A stretch of DNA of 64,000 nucleotides from Chondrosia reniformis (Eukaryota > Porifera > Demospongiae > Chondrillida > Chondrillidae). Positions within the stretch are counted from its first letter, which is position 1. Each line of letters starts with the position of its first letter. The DNA lies in assembly GCA_947172415.1 (NCBI GenBank), contig OX359195.1, positions 4,873,501 through 4,937,500 on the forward strand, in the 5' to 3' direction. Of the stretch, positions 10,101 through 21,636 are shown piece after piece. The translations under genes and the position numbers were made by a program. The notes beneath the pieces are model-generated. The model did not search any database. It saw nothing but the letters and a program-made list of their open reading frames with translations, and had not been told where the DNA came from.

Positions 10101-13100
10101 GCAATGAACTTCCATTCTAACAATGTTTATAAGTAGAGTAAACAAGTGTATGTTAGCAGTTATTGTTTGAAGAGTTTCTAAACTGAAGGTAACTATTCTT
10201 TTGTTTCAAGGAAGCTTGATGGGCTGCACTGCTTTATGATCACCATGTGTTCATATAAGGAGATTGCATGGTACAGTTTTGCTGGGATGGGATGTTCACT
10301 ATCTCGACTCCATGGCCAGTCCTGATGACAACATTCACATTTGATACTTTTCCATTGCAACATTTATTATCCAAACAAAACTTTGGGCATCTCCCCAAGA
10401 TTAGTTGGTGTGGTGCTAAAATGGTCAATCTTGTTGAAGTGATATCCACAGGCTCTTGTTGACAAGTGTCTGCATAGCACATTAGAAAGAACCAATTATG
10501 CGTATTAGATTATCCTGTATGCTGTGAAATATTGAAACAGGGTAATGTACCTTTGCTGTAGCATCTGAGGCTTACATCTTCCCCGTTGCATTCATCATGA
10601 CTTTCCAACTGATGTGGTTTGCAATCTTTCAAGGTGTAGGCATCTGGTAGACACTCGTAAGGGAAGTCTTGACATTGCTTAGGTGATGTAACAGTTATGA
10701 ACTGTTGTGTGTCGATCCTATGTACGTATACGTAAGCAAAGACTTCAAAGAATGTTCCCATGAATTGTAATATGTACAGTGTACATGTACATGCTGTTTC
10801 AAGAGGTATAATGACTTCAAATCCATTCAGTCTACTTCATATGTCAAACTTACCTACTACTAATTGGAAAATCTTGTATACAGAGTACAGTTTAGTAATT
10901 GAGAGGTACGTATGTATTATTTTAACTGACACAATCTGTCCATTAATAGTACGTATACCTGTTGTGGTGTGCCTACTTACGGAGGTCCACAGTGCAATTC
11001 CCTACAGACTACTCTCCTTTCTTCATCTCCAAGTTTGTTGGTATTAACAGAGTTCCAACTTTTTCCATTCCTCACTTCAAGGACACCCTCACAGCGATTG
11101 GGACCTCCTGTCAGGCGGACATCATCAGCTTTGCCTGTTGTGCACAAATGTACATGTATATATATATTAAATCTGTAGACAGAAGTGTGAAGAGTATATT
11201 TCTTACAAGTAATAGCTACAGCTATCAAGAGAGCTAGCTTCAGCATGACTTTTCTCGTTTCTCTTGAAATCTGTTGAGATTTTCTGGTTTTTCTTCTGGG
11301 TACGTTGTTCTCTATCTGGGAGCACTGTTAGCAGATGTGTTGCTCTGGCAGTGTTTGCTTGTATTTATATATTCTGCCTGCAGCACTTATCTAATCCTGT
11401 CACTTTCAGCTGCTGGCTTCTAATTCTGTAAGTGTTCCTTCAGGTTTGCATTAGAAGCACTAATGTGTGCATCCTTACAAGTGTGCGTAGGAGTACAGGT
11501 CTTTGATGAGGAAGAGATGTAGAGTAATTAAATGAAATACTGTACTCTTCTTTCATGTTACTGGCTGCTGTTATCATGATATATTCTAATAAGCCATTTT
11601 CTTACATGCTACAACTACTTTAGAATAAAGGCCTATAGGGAAAAATCCTAGTGAAAGCTTTTGAGCATACTGTACATACGTAGCTTTGCAGAATGCTATT
11701 TTTCAATGTGTGTATCTACGTATATCTACATATAATGCATTATGTTCTATGATCCTGTGATAATCAAATAACTATCTGATAAGCAAAACTAATCACTGGA
11801 AAGTATTACACCAAACCAGCCAAGTGACCGAAGTCTAATTTGGCATAATACATACTTTCCAGTGATTAGTTTTGCTTATCATCATAGCCTTTGCACGACT
11901 CAGTGCAATTAACTCCCTTTATTTTCATGTACATATTGAATGTTTATAAAGTTTCAACAGAAGACACCTATTTGAAATTATATGAAATGAATACTGGAAA
12001 TATAACCCTTTATCGTGTGGCTATAACCGTTACTGTAACCGTTACTGTAAGTAACCTACCTACTATATGCTGGCAGTGTCTCTTAATATCTCTCTGTATG
12101 TATTTAATGTGTAACTATACAAACTGCATTAATGTACGTATGTACATTTAGGCGTCTTTTAACTTACCCTATATAAACATGTCTACTTCTAATATTTCAT
12201 ATGTACTAAATCTTCACTGGGCCAGGAAATACTGAGGCCACTTAAGAATCCAGCCTTGGTTGGACCAAAACACCTGGTAGCAGTAATATTTATTAAGAAA
12301 GATTATGCAGTACGGCGTTAATAATGCAAGCTAATTTCTAAGTAGTTATGATCTAAAAACATTAGTAACATAGTCCCATCAAAATTGGCAGTTGAATATG
12401 ACATTGTAATACGTACTTAGTATTTAGGGGGATAAATAGCAATTTATATGGGTGACGGTATGTAGACGTACAGACTTTTGAAAATTAAATTGCTTTTTCT
12501 GAGTTTGTATCTTTGTTGTAACTAAGAGGTGTGCAAGGTTTGTCTTATAGCTTAGGGCTTCAACCTCTTGACAACATCTTACCAATCATGCTGATAAGGG
12601 ACTGCATAAAAATGCTATACCTAGTCTGTAAAAAAAGCCTATAGGGAACTAAATCTGGAGAGAGCTTTGGATGAAGCTACGTACAGGAATCTTTCTTTCT
12701 TCTTTTCTTTTCTTACTTCTTCTGCTCCATGCACTGCAATGCAATGCCTTCTCTTAAGATCCATGACAGTGGCCCTGCAGCATGACATTTCTAAGGCAAC
12801 CCTACACACACCCTTCCATGTAACCTCTGTCAATTCTCTACTCACTGTACCATTTAATTCCATTACCTTAAGGGCATACAACGTACTACAAGGCTTCATG
12901 GGTTTACGTTTTTCAAGGACCAAGGCCTGAGCAAGTCATGCTTGCTGTCCCCACCCTGTCCTTATTTAATTAAGGCAAGTCCTTAGGGTTTAATCTTAAA
13001 AGAGTTATATCAGTTATTTTATGACTTCTGTTTTACTTTACTGTATGTATGTAAGTTAGGAACCTCTAATGTGATTATATAGAGTATGCATATCTGATTT

Positions 13101-16100
13101 TAAAATGATGCAAACTAGGCAGTTCTGTCAGCTTTCAGCTAAATTAGATTAAAGTTAGTCACGAAAATGGGATGTATGTATTATACTTCTGCAACAATTT
13201 CACAATATTCATTCGTTAACTGTGTTTTTCAAGACTAGCACTTGTTATAGTTATACTGAAGATGCTTAGATTTGGCATAACTTGTGACAGACTGCTACTT
13301 GTGAAGACTGTTTGTATTACAGTGTATTTAATCTCATCATCTGAATGTACTGATTGTTTTTGTACATACTACTTAATACATCAGCCTGTTCTGATAACGT
13401 AAAATCACCACTAATTAGTGCACTGTAAATAGAGCTTCGTATGTACGTAATAGACTGCTTACTTTGTAGTTGGCATATAAGAGGAAACAGCTGAGCACGG
13501 GTAGTTTTAATTGGCTGTCCTTGATTTCATTCTCAACAATCGGAATAGAGTACCTACATGGTATGGGCTACAATATTATAGATTCAAAAGACATCCTACA
13601 AGTCATGAACTGTATTATAGATTCATAATTCGGAGGTGTTCATTGATGGTCATGTATATTTATGAACCCAATTACCTCCTTTTTGTACATTTAAAGTTAG
13701 TCATGAAACTAATATGTATGTATGTATTATACTTCTGCAACAATCTCACAATATTCATTCGTTAACTGTGTTTTTCAAGACTAGCACTTGTTATAGTTAT
13801 ACTGAAGATGTTTTAGATTTGGCACTTGTATTAACAAGTTAATGAACTTTAGTTTACATAATCTGTAATACCTAAGCACAAAGACTGTTTTGTAATTACA
13901 GTTATATACGTAGGATAGCATGCTAATGCAATGCCTTCAACCTTAGGAGTTAATCAGTATGCGGATGCAGTAGGTTTGTAAGGTATTTGGTTAGAGATAT
14001 GGTATAGTGTAAGTAACAGGCACAAACTTCAAATTTCATACAATAAGTCCACCCCATATGTGTATTCCTATACTGTATACTATAAATCGTATGATATAAT
14101 AGTTTAAGTTTACAGCAGAAGAGGATATTGTAAAGCATGTGGTATATTTGTTCTTAGGAATGTTATTAAATTAAAGAAGAGTTCACCTAACCTTCATCCT
14201 GCTATGTGGGCATCAAAAAATGGAAAGCAACAGCAGCTGGTTAAGCCAAATGGTCAGTTTATTGTATGTATATTAGTTTAATATACGTACACTACATTGC
14301 ACTTTTATACTGTATAGAGTTTACCACTATATTCCTAGTTATAATATTAGGAACCTGGAAATAACTTCAAGTGTCCTTAATCTAAGAACAAGCCTTTGTG
14401 ACTAGTATGTCCTTAATCTCTAGGAAATTTCAGTATCTTTATATATGTATATACCTCAATGGTATTTATACACTAGTTTATTTAGCAATTACCTATAGCC
14501 TGTTGCTATACAAGAGGTTCTTGGGACACCCATTGGCTGATAGGGCTATCATTTTCAAAAGTGAATGACTGATTGTGATTTTGAGGATGTACTATTTTGC
14601 TCTATGTAGCTGGATTTAGGTGGTCAGAATTTCTTGGAGGACAAGCTAAAATTCCTGCTCCAGCCTTCATCTTCTCACCTGTAAGAACACCTACAGTGTT
14701 GTTTTGATAGAACTAAAATAGTGCCATATATGGAAGTGTTGCTCTATTCTGTTCAAAAGCTTTTTGCTATACACTCTGCCTAGAATGAGATGTACATACA
14801 TACATTTGATGTAAATCTGCTTTTGACAAATTGTTATTTATTTTAAATGGAACTGTGCTTCCCTGTATAGTTGCAAAATGTTAATTTCATTGAGAGTGTT
14901 TATTTTGAATTGCAACTGAAGACAATATGGATGAGTGCAGTTAACAAGCTAATTAAAGTTTAATTAAAAATTGACACATTTAGAAATTACTTATACAGTT
15001 TTTCTCTCTGATTGTACTTATTCTCTGGCTAGAGTATGTCGGTAACACCATACAATGCCAATCCATTAACCATCAAATAGAAGCTTTTCATTCTTATAAA
15101 CAGGATCTTTGCAGAGACCATTGGGCAGATGGAACCCACAAATACTTACTCTCTATGTATCCGTAATATAACTAACTTTAAGGGCCTCCTAGAATTCACC
15201 AACATCACTAGTCATGAACAGAGTCCACTTTTTTTAACAAATAAATTACAGGATTACATTCACCTACTGGATAGACTATCTGTTGTTACTGCCTGAAAAT
15301 TGTCCTCTGTTTCCTGATTCATTAAACTGATATTCAGTAATCACTTTATGTTGCTGATCAATTTACCTATGAAGTACTTTATACATTATGTATATCAATA
15401 ATTGCCTCATTGTTGTAGACAAAATTGCTGCCCCTTTGCTTGGTACAGTGCATTATTCTTTTCTCCTCCTTTGTGTTCCTAGGAGCAAAGAAGTCTGCCA
15501 GGAGATGCCGAGTTACCAGGTACTCCGGCTAATATGCTACTCAACCAACCTCCTCCTAACTTGTTCGAGGATGATCCTTTTCAGTTTCAGCCACCTGTAG
15601 GAAACCTGCTAAACTTTGGCGGGCTTCAGCCATTGCAGCAGGCAGTGCAAATGGTATGTGTACAAGTTGATAGAAAAAAAAATATATTGAGATTGATGTA
15701 CACAATTTGTTTGTTCTCTAATTGTATATGAAATTATAAAGCTGTCATATTTATTCATTATAATTATATCAATAAATTGTTTCATCTTATAATTAATTAA
15801 AATATTGATTATGTGTAGGTGAGTATATTTATTGTTTGTAAATCCTTTTTCACTGTTAGCCACCTGTAGGAAACCTGCTGAACTTGGGCAGACCTCAACC
15901 ATTGCAGCAGGCAGTGCAGCAGCCATTGCAGCTGGCAGTGCAGCAGCCATTGCAGCTGGCAGTGCAGCAGCCATTGCAGCAGGCAGTGCAGCGAGTACGT
16001 GTACATGTTGATAGAAAAGATATCCATAAATTGTTTGTTCTCTAATCGTATATAATAAGATGAGAAAGTTATGAAGCTGTCGTATTTATTCATTATTATT

Positions 16101-17477
16101 ACATCAATAATTTTTTTGTCTTACAATTAGTGATTTAATTAAAATATTGATTACAGGGGAGTTTATTTATTTAAATCTTAGTACACATTTTTCATCAGCA
16201 TAGTATCCATTTAATAGGATATGTTTTTAATTAAGCAACTTTTGAAAGGGTAATTGAATGCACTACTCTACTGTTCTTATACAAATTTTATATCATTAAA
16301 TAGTTTTGTTACTTCTTTACCATAGATATTTGTCTCCATTTTACATTATACATAATAACTTACCTACGTATGTGTATAATCATTCTCTTATTCTACCAAT
16401 TAACACTGTTCATAAGATGACTACAAGACAGTATGTATATTACACTTCTGTCTGTTTTATGTGTACGTATGTGTTATTTAATCTGTTTGAATAGCAATGA
16501 AACTGAAAGATTATTACATGTGTTTTTAGGAATGTGAAGAAGATATTGGTGTGGGTGGATTTATCCTTGGAAGGAAACTTGAAGCAAAGGATCTCAAGAA
16601 TCCTGGTTTAATTTGTGTAGCATCAATCACAGATGTGAGAGAGAACACTTCAGAAATAAATATCCATTTTGATGGCTGGAGTAATATGTATGACTACTGG
16701 TGTCAAATTGACTTCAAGGAGATCCATCCCATTGGCTGGTGTATGCAGAAGAGAATAGTGTTGCAGAAACCAAACGGTGAGTGATAGCCTATGTGTACAT
16801 ATTTGAGGGATTTGTACCATGCTTGCAGTGTTGGACCATATAGGTAGGCCCAACTCCACCCCTGCAATGAAACACACTGAGGAACCTTCCTTTTGATGGT
16901 CTATTACACTGGATGTAGGCTTGTCGTCTTGTTCTGACCTACAATTGAATATAATCTATGTAATTGTTGATTTGGTTGTGAGGGAAGTACATTTGCAACT
17001 GTTTTCATTTGTTTCAAACCGACTTTTATATGATGCCCTTCTAAGGATTATATTTTAAAAGGTTAAAATAAACCCACAGTTGATCAAACAATAGCTGAGG
17101 TTAAATGTGTTAGACATAGGCTGTTTACAAAAGAATAAAGACAGCATATATCTGTCCTGACATAGTGACACGTCTCACTTAATTACACTATAGCTTTATG
17201 TATGGATTGCATACTCATTGTATATGAAATTGCAATCCTTTCATTCTCAACTTAAAAGTACCTACATTAGATTTATCTACCAACTATCTCAAGTGCTTAT
17301 AGATAACAGTGACCTTATAGGGAATGTACATATATAGCAGTCATTTATTGTATAATGTATTACGTATGTACTGTGTTTGTAGGTTACGGAAATGCCTTTG
17401 ATTGGGATTCTTATCTTGCTGAAACCGATACAGAAGCAGTTCCACGGAACTGTTTCACTTTACAGCAGAAAAGTTGA
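7145..17477 (+). CDS. MBT-repeat chromatin reader protein
   Basis: Exons with matching splice phases: 7145-7183, 7719-7913, 8255-8377, 8857-8945, 9344-9489, 14158-14252, 14610-14680, 15483-15653, 15860-15994, 16530-16776, 17383-17477. An ATG is created across the 7183/7719 junction (A|TG), so the gene may start there or continue from the TIR exon. Barrel 1 has MRLEAVDRKFPW, VHFDGW, YDYW and HPVGWC. Barrel 2 (exons 9344 and 14158) is degenerate, lacking HFDGW. A Pro/Gln-rich linker follows. Barrel 3 has RKLEAKD, IHFDGW, YDYW and HPIGWC. GFRWDNYL, GFRWSEFL and FDWDSYL are the interleaved MBT arm segments. MBT barrels of the L3MBTL/SFMBT family bind lower methyl-lysine through an aromatic cage (F, W, Y of HFDGW..YDYW), present in barrels 1 and 3. 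No SAM domain is seen. The protein is likely nuclear. Two linker exons are tandem duplicates. It hosts an antisense SRCR gene in the intron 9490-14157. Confidence 0.85.
9490..10239. other. intronic sequence with a weak hammerhead-like fragment
   Basis: No supportable gene. Near 9976 an ACTGATGAAGATC block followed by CCAAAATGTCC resembles a decayed Penelope-type hammerhead core but lacks a good stem II. The short frame 9730-9918 has no recognisable domain. Confidence 0.4.
10240..11246 (-). CDS. small secreted SRCR-domain protein nested antisense in the MBT gene
   Basis: Four exons with consistent phases: 11246-11207, 11134-10981, 10717-10551, 10454-10240, totalling 576 nt (191 residues plus stop). 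Exon 1 encodes a signal peptide (MLKLALLIAVAIT). Exon 2 starts an SRCR domain (VRLTGG, CEGVLEV, WNSV, VVCRELHCGPP). Exon 3 closes it (LKDC and HDECNGEDVSLRCY). Exon 4 adds a cysteine-rich tail with no recognised domain. SRCR domains are extracellular ligand-binding modules in scavenger receptors and secreted immune or aggregation proteins. With no membrane segment, this one should be secreted. It lies on the opposite strand inside a 4.7-kb intron of the MBT gene. The spacing of cysteines in the second half is somewhat atypical. The exon model is by eye. Confidence 0.72.
11775..11922. mobile_element. short palindromic MITE copy
   Basis: TGATAAGCAAAACTAATCAC and its reverse complement face each other (about 11775 and 11882) around a core that shares CCAAACCAGCCAAGTGACCG with the 1556-2312 element. 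The following 40 bases (GCAATTAACTCCCTTTATT) match the outer end of that element in inverted orientation. It is an internally deleted member of the same family. Confidence 0.65.
13145..13835 (+). repeat. direct duplication of ~140 bp, 549 bp apart
   Basis: Two copies, about 13145-13290 and 13694-13835, are nearly identical over roughly 140 bp, beginning at AGTTAGTCA(C/T)GAAA and running past ACTGAAGATG. The spacer holds no recognised gene. Probably segmental duplication within the MBT intron. Confidence 0.6.
15591..16165 (+). repeat. tandem duplication of an exon and its intron in the MBT gene
   Basis: The segment beginning CCACCTGTAGGAAACCTGCT at 15591 recurs at 15860, 269 bp on. Both the coding part (PPVGNLLN, PLQQAVQ) and the following intron (GTTGATAGAAAA, TTTGTTCTCTAAT, TTTATTCATTAT, AAAATATTGATTA) are duplicated. 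Each copy keeps a phase-0 donor, so both can be spliced in frame. The second copy has additionally expanded an internal PLQLAVQQ-type repeat. Confidence 0.8.
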
Positions 17478-18655
17478 TGATTTATATATACGTAATAAGA
17501 CCTACTGTAAGTAGTTGCTAAACATTTTCTATTAATTTGTATAGACATTGTACAAGAGTTAATTGTGTACATTTTCATATTGCTAATATAGATCATCTAT
17601 AACACCATATATATAAGACCAGTGTGTACATTGGATACTCTGAGCAATGGATATAATAGTATATGCTTTGTACACTGGGACAGTCGTTACACTAATACAA
17701 ATATATAATGAAGCTGTGAGTATATAAAATTAAAGGTGGTAATGATCATATTCGTGTTATAACAAGCTATATATATACTGCATGCATCCCTAAATCAGCT
17801 ATCATAGGTATGGTACAGCCAAACACAGAAGTGATGTGTGTACATGGCTAAGTCACTTAATTTTCAGTACTCAGTATGCCATTTCTGTATATGGTTAATG
17901 GGGTTATATATATACATATTGAATTCAGCAGAGGGCAAAAGAAGAAAGAAGGGAATTAGGAAGTTGTGGGGGACAGGCAGGCTAATAAATGTAAATCAGG
18001 TCCAAAAAGAAATTGGTGTCTGCATTGGTACTGACAAAGCAAGGGGGGTAAAAGTAGAAAGACTTTTCAAGAGAAGGAACGGTAAATATATATGGTGGTT
18101 TGAGCTTAACAGCTCAGAAAAGTTATTGGTGGAGGTGGAATCACTATGGCACCATGATTATTGGAGACTGGAAAGATTAAAGAGCTGGTTTGGGGCTACG
18201 TAGTGGACTAAGAGGAAGATGTATAGACACTGTCAGACATATATAACTGTCTGTTGTATGGGGTGATAATCAGAACAGTTTCTGTGTGTATATGCATATA
18301 CTGGTGTCAATGTTTATTGTATATAGTGCTGCATTGGGCAAATTTAGCCCTAGTGTGCAACTTCACATGAGGCACTTAAATCAATCAATCAATAATAATA
18401 ATAATAATAATAATAATATACAGTAATCATCTTCAATATATATATTATTGGAAGTTATACATAATATTGTAATTACTCATGATCAGCACCTAATTAAAGG
18501 GATACATGTGTACATGTACATGTCTGTACACATGTATATATACCTATATCTTACACCATGGCCAGTCATGGGGTTCATTCTAAGTCGAGACCGCTAGCAC
18601 ATGCATACTACATTGTATATAGTTTTAAAATATTTTATTTAACTTTCATTATATA
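17478..18655 (+). other. intergenic stretch with a possible LINE 3' tail
   Basis: Between the MBT gene and the Ginger-like transposon. A frame at about 17930-18203 (GKRRKKGIRK ... HHDYWRLERLKSWFG) has no domain I recognise. It is followed by a non-coding tail ending in (AAT)n at about 18398-18420. That arrangement resembles the 3' end of a 5'-truncated non-LTR element; a similar AAT-ended tail lies near 59290. No host gene supported. Confidence 0.4.
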
Positions 18656-19220
18656 TGTTCCGCGCTTTCTATGGATTTGCGCAATCTATAGAATGCGCAA
18701 CGCAATCTAGGAATTCCTACAATGCGGGCCAATCTATAGATTGTCGCGCATTCTATAGATTGCGCACGTTCGATTCTATAGGAAGAGTACGTTCGATTCT
18801 ATAGGAAGAGTACGTTCGATTCTATAGGAAGAATACGTTCGATTCTACAGAAAGCACACGTTCGATTCTATAGGAAGAATACGTTCGATTCCATAGGAAG
18901 AGTACGTTCGATTCTACAGAAGGCACACGTTCGATTCTATAGAAAGAGTATACGATCGATTCTATAGAAAACGCTAGATTGGCGCGCTAATAGCGAAAGG
19001 TATGGAAGAACAAAGAGAGACGTTTAATGCCTTTATCAGAGACAAATACATCGAGGGTAACACTAAGAAAAGCAAGACTGTCACCAAAGAGAAGCTTCAA
19101 AAAATCACACACTGTCTCAAGAATGATCCTCAGTGTACAAGTGACCCCAAGTTCAAGCACTGGGTCAAACAGAGAGGTTTTTCCTTAATGAATTATGGAG
19201 CACTTGGGCTCAAAGATATA
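18656..19220 (+). repeat. left terminal inverted repeat reaching into transposase exon 1
   Basis: The perfect to near-perfect outer part runs from TGTTCCGCGC through CTAGGAATTCCTAC and palindromic CTATAGATT motifs, then about nine ~20-25 bp units containing CGTTCGATTCTATAG. Lower-grade inverted similarity to the right end continues through 19060-19220, which is coding exon 1 of the transposase. Confidence 0.8.
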
Positions 19221-21560
19221 TTGTGCTTGCCAGCAAAGAATAAGGTATACTACATTGTAGAGTTCTATGTGTACTGAGCAAATGCATGTTCAATAGCTAT
19301 ATACGTATATGTAGCTAGCTAGCTAACTAATTCTCATTTGTGAATAGTGCATGTTACTTGAATGAAGCTATATAGCTCTTTGTTAATATCACATTACTAT
19401 TTATTATTCTATATACAGAACGAGAATGACCCTACTATTCTCTCTGGATGGCGACGTGTAGTGCCTGTGGAAGAGTTCTTTGACATTATTAGTGAGGTTC
19501 ATTGCAATGAAAAGGGACATATTGGATCAAAAAAGACTGTTACTGAGGTGAGATTGGTTCCGAAATTTGATGTGCATGTATGGTCCATGTATTCTCTTTA
19601 AAAAAACATGTAAAGTCATGTAATGGCTGTAAACAAAGACAACCATGCATTTCTGTAGATCAGCAAGATGTATGAGTGCATACCAAGATGTGCCATTGAC
19701 AAGTTTGTGGAGCTTTGTCTGGTATGCCACACGAGCAAGCCACAAAACACAAGAGCACCATTGAAACCAATCATCTCATCTGGGTTCATGACTAGGGGAC
19801 AAGTAGGTACTACGTGCCTGTTGTGTGATGCAGCTGCTTGCCCAGCTTTGGTGTCATGCAGTTACTCACTCTCTTGTCTCAATATTTTCATTTCAGATCG
19901 ACCTTATAGACATGAGACATCGACCTGACGGCATCTACAAATGGATAGGTCACTACATGGATTATTGGTCAAAAATGCACTTTTTATTCCCTTTAAGTAG
20001 AAAATCTGGAGCAGAAGTTGCACTGAATCTCCAGAACCATGTTTTCTCCTATGTTAGTGTGCCCAAGATCCTACATTCAGACAATGGCCGCAAATTTGTG
20101 AACGAAGTTGTTGAAAGTGTGGTGAGGGAGTGGCCTGGTGAAGTGACCATTGTCAATGGTCGCCCACGAAATCCCAAGTGCCAGGGGCTGGTTGAGCAGG
20201 GTAATCATATGGTTGAGAAGCTTTTGGGAGTGCGAATCTACGAGCTGCACAGTATGATGAGGGTGATTACCCACCTTGGTCTGAATGGCTCTCTTTCGTA
20301 CAGTGTAAGTATTCTCTTATTTGTTGTTTATGCTAAAACAAATTGTTTTTGTGGAATGCAATGTTACTTTGAAATAATTTCTATCCTTCTTAGATCAGCT
20401 GAACACAACTGTTCATGGTGCCATGAAAGCTACCCCTATGAGCTAGTGTTTGGGCAGCCTCCTCGACAAATCATTTTTCCAGGAGCAAAGGGTAAGCGCA
20501 TCATGGAAGAGGATGTGGAGGACTTGCTTGACACGGAGGAAGAGCTAAGATCAGGTGGTGATGGCGATGGTACTGGTGGAGCAGATGACTGTGGGACTGT
20601 ACTAGATGGTAGTAGTGTTGATGAGGGGCTTGCTGGAGAAACATTCTTAGGTGATGGCGATGGTACTGGTGGAGCAGATGACTGTGGGACTGTACTAGAT
20701 GGTAGTACTGTTGATGAGGGGCTTGCTGGAGAAACATTCTTAGGTGATGGCGATGGTACTGGTGGAGCAGATGACTGTGGGACTGTACTAGATGGTAGTA
20801 GTGTTGATGAGGGGCTTGATGGAGAAACATTCTCAGGTGATGGCGATGCATGGTACTTGTGGAGCACTTGCATCATCAGAGAAGCACAGAAAGTTGCGTG
20901 AAGAAGCTGATAAAAGGTATAGGGCCAATGCTGAGAAAATGAAGCTAAAGTATTGCAAAGGCAAGAGAAAAAAGACAATGTTTTTTGTCCTGGGAACTTT
21001 GTCAGTGTCAGGATCCCAAGGATTGACCGTGCCTCAACCGACCGTCATCGGCTACCTTGTGTTGTAGTAGAACGCCTTGGGAAAGTGCACCACTTGTATC
21101 GGCTCAGGTAAGGTTGGTAGAATATATATTTTATGCTTTCCACAGCGCACTAGTGTTTAATGTTAATGCTTACTGTTATATACTGGTGATTATATATAGG
21201 TGTTTAATGTACAGCTCTACAATGCAGATGTGCCTCTTGTTTGATCATGTAGTGTACATGCTATTGTGTCATATTATTTCATACAGTATTAGTCCTCTTG
21301 TGGAGTGCTTAAGACATGCTTTGGTGAGAGTGACCTGGAACTCTATCGTGGAAGCCTTCCACTTACAGTAGAAGAGTAGAAGAAGGATCCTGTTTTGTCA
21401 CTAAGAGAGGCAACAAAGAAATTGAATTCACCCAACGAGTTTGAAGTCGGCCGCTGCAATTGCAAGAGTGAATGTCAAATTAAAGTCTAAGGTGTTCTTG
21501 CCGAAAACTTGGGTCACCCTGCACATCAAAATGTTATCAGGGTTTATCATGCTCTAATTG
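19002..21560 (+). pseudogene. Ginger-like integrase/transposase (frameshifted)
   Basis: Exons inferred at 19002-19244, 19419-19547, 19659-19802, 19897-about 20308 and 20394 onward, the first boundaries all phase 0. The HHCC zinc-binding region spans HCNEKGHIG and CLVCHTSK. The DDE catalytic core is visible as IDLIDM (D), LHSDNGRKF (D) and CQGLVEQGN (E). After the core a 1-nt shift near 20250 interrupts a PPWSEWLSF-like segment. A second shift interrupts the segment before YELVFGQPPR. An acidic repeat follows at 20557-20850. A shifted GPY/F-like piece (GNFVSVRIPRIDR) ends near 21105. A CNCKSECQ cysteine cluster lies at 21455-21560. Related integrases occur in KRBA2/SCAND3-type domesticated genes. 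Multiple frameshifts make it inactive as sequenced. Confidence 0.75.
20557..20850 (+). repeat. 93-bp in-frame tandem repeat (acidic, three copies)
   Basis: Units begin at 20557, 20650, 20743 and a partial one at 20836, each encoding GDGDGTGGADDCGTVLDG followed by a Val-Asp-Glu-Gly tail. The period is 31 codons, so the frame is kept. Units differ by only a few bases, which indicates a recent expansion inside the transposase linker. Long open frames on the opposite strand here are mirror artefacts of the repeat. Confidence 0.9.
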
Positions 21561-21636
21561 CCCACCATCACAAATGGACACACCAGCCAAAAGATGAAAG
21601 GTAGTCAGTTGCCTATCAACTGCCAAAAATCTCATT

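Larger units (their letters stand above)
11247..14157. other. intronic repeat-rich stretch
   Basis: No gene supported. Contents: a palindromic MITE remnant at 11775-11922; a mixed-strand open stretch at 12639-12930 without a recognisable domain; and a direct duplication, about 13145-13290 repeated at 13694-13835, sharing TTATACTTCTGCAACAAT, ATTCATTCGTTAACTGTG and CTAGCACTTGTTATAG. Confidence 0.55.

Noticed and set aside
12639-12930. 94-codon minus and 87-codon plus overlapping ORFs
   Set aside because: Open on both strands without a recognisable domain or splice context; likely repeat-derived chance frames.
17838-18203. 121-codon ORF as a host gene
   Set aside because: No known domain, only the C-terminal part looks protein-like, and it is followed by a LINE-like AAT tail; kept only as a possible retroelement remnant.
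20436-20978. 180- and 116-codon minus-strand ORFs
   Set aside because: Shadows of the 93-bp acidic repeat in the transposase; low-complexity Ser/Pro/His-rich translations.
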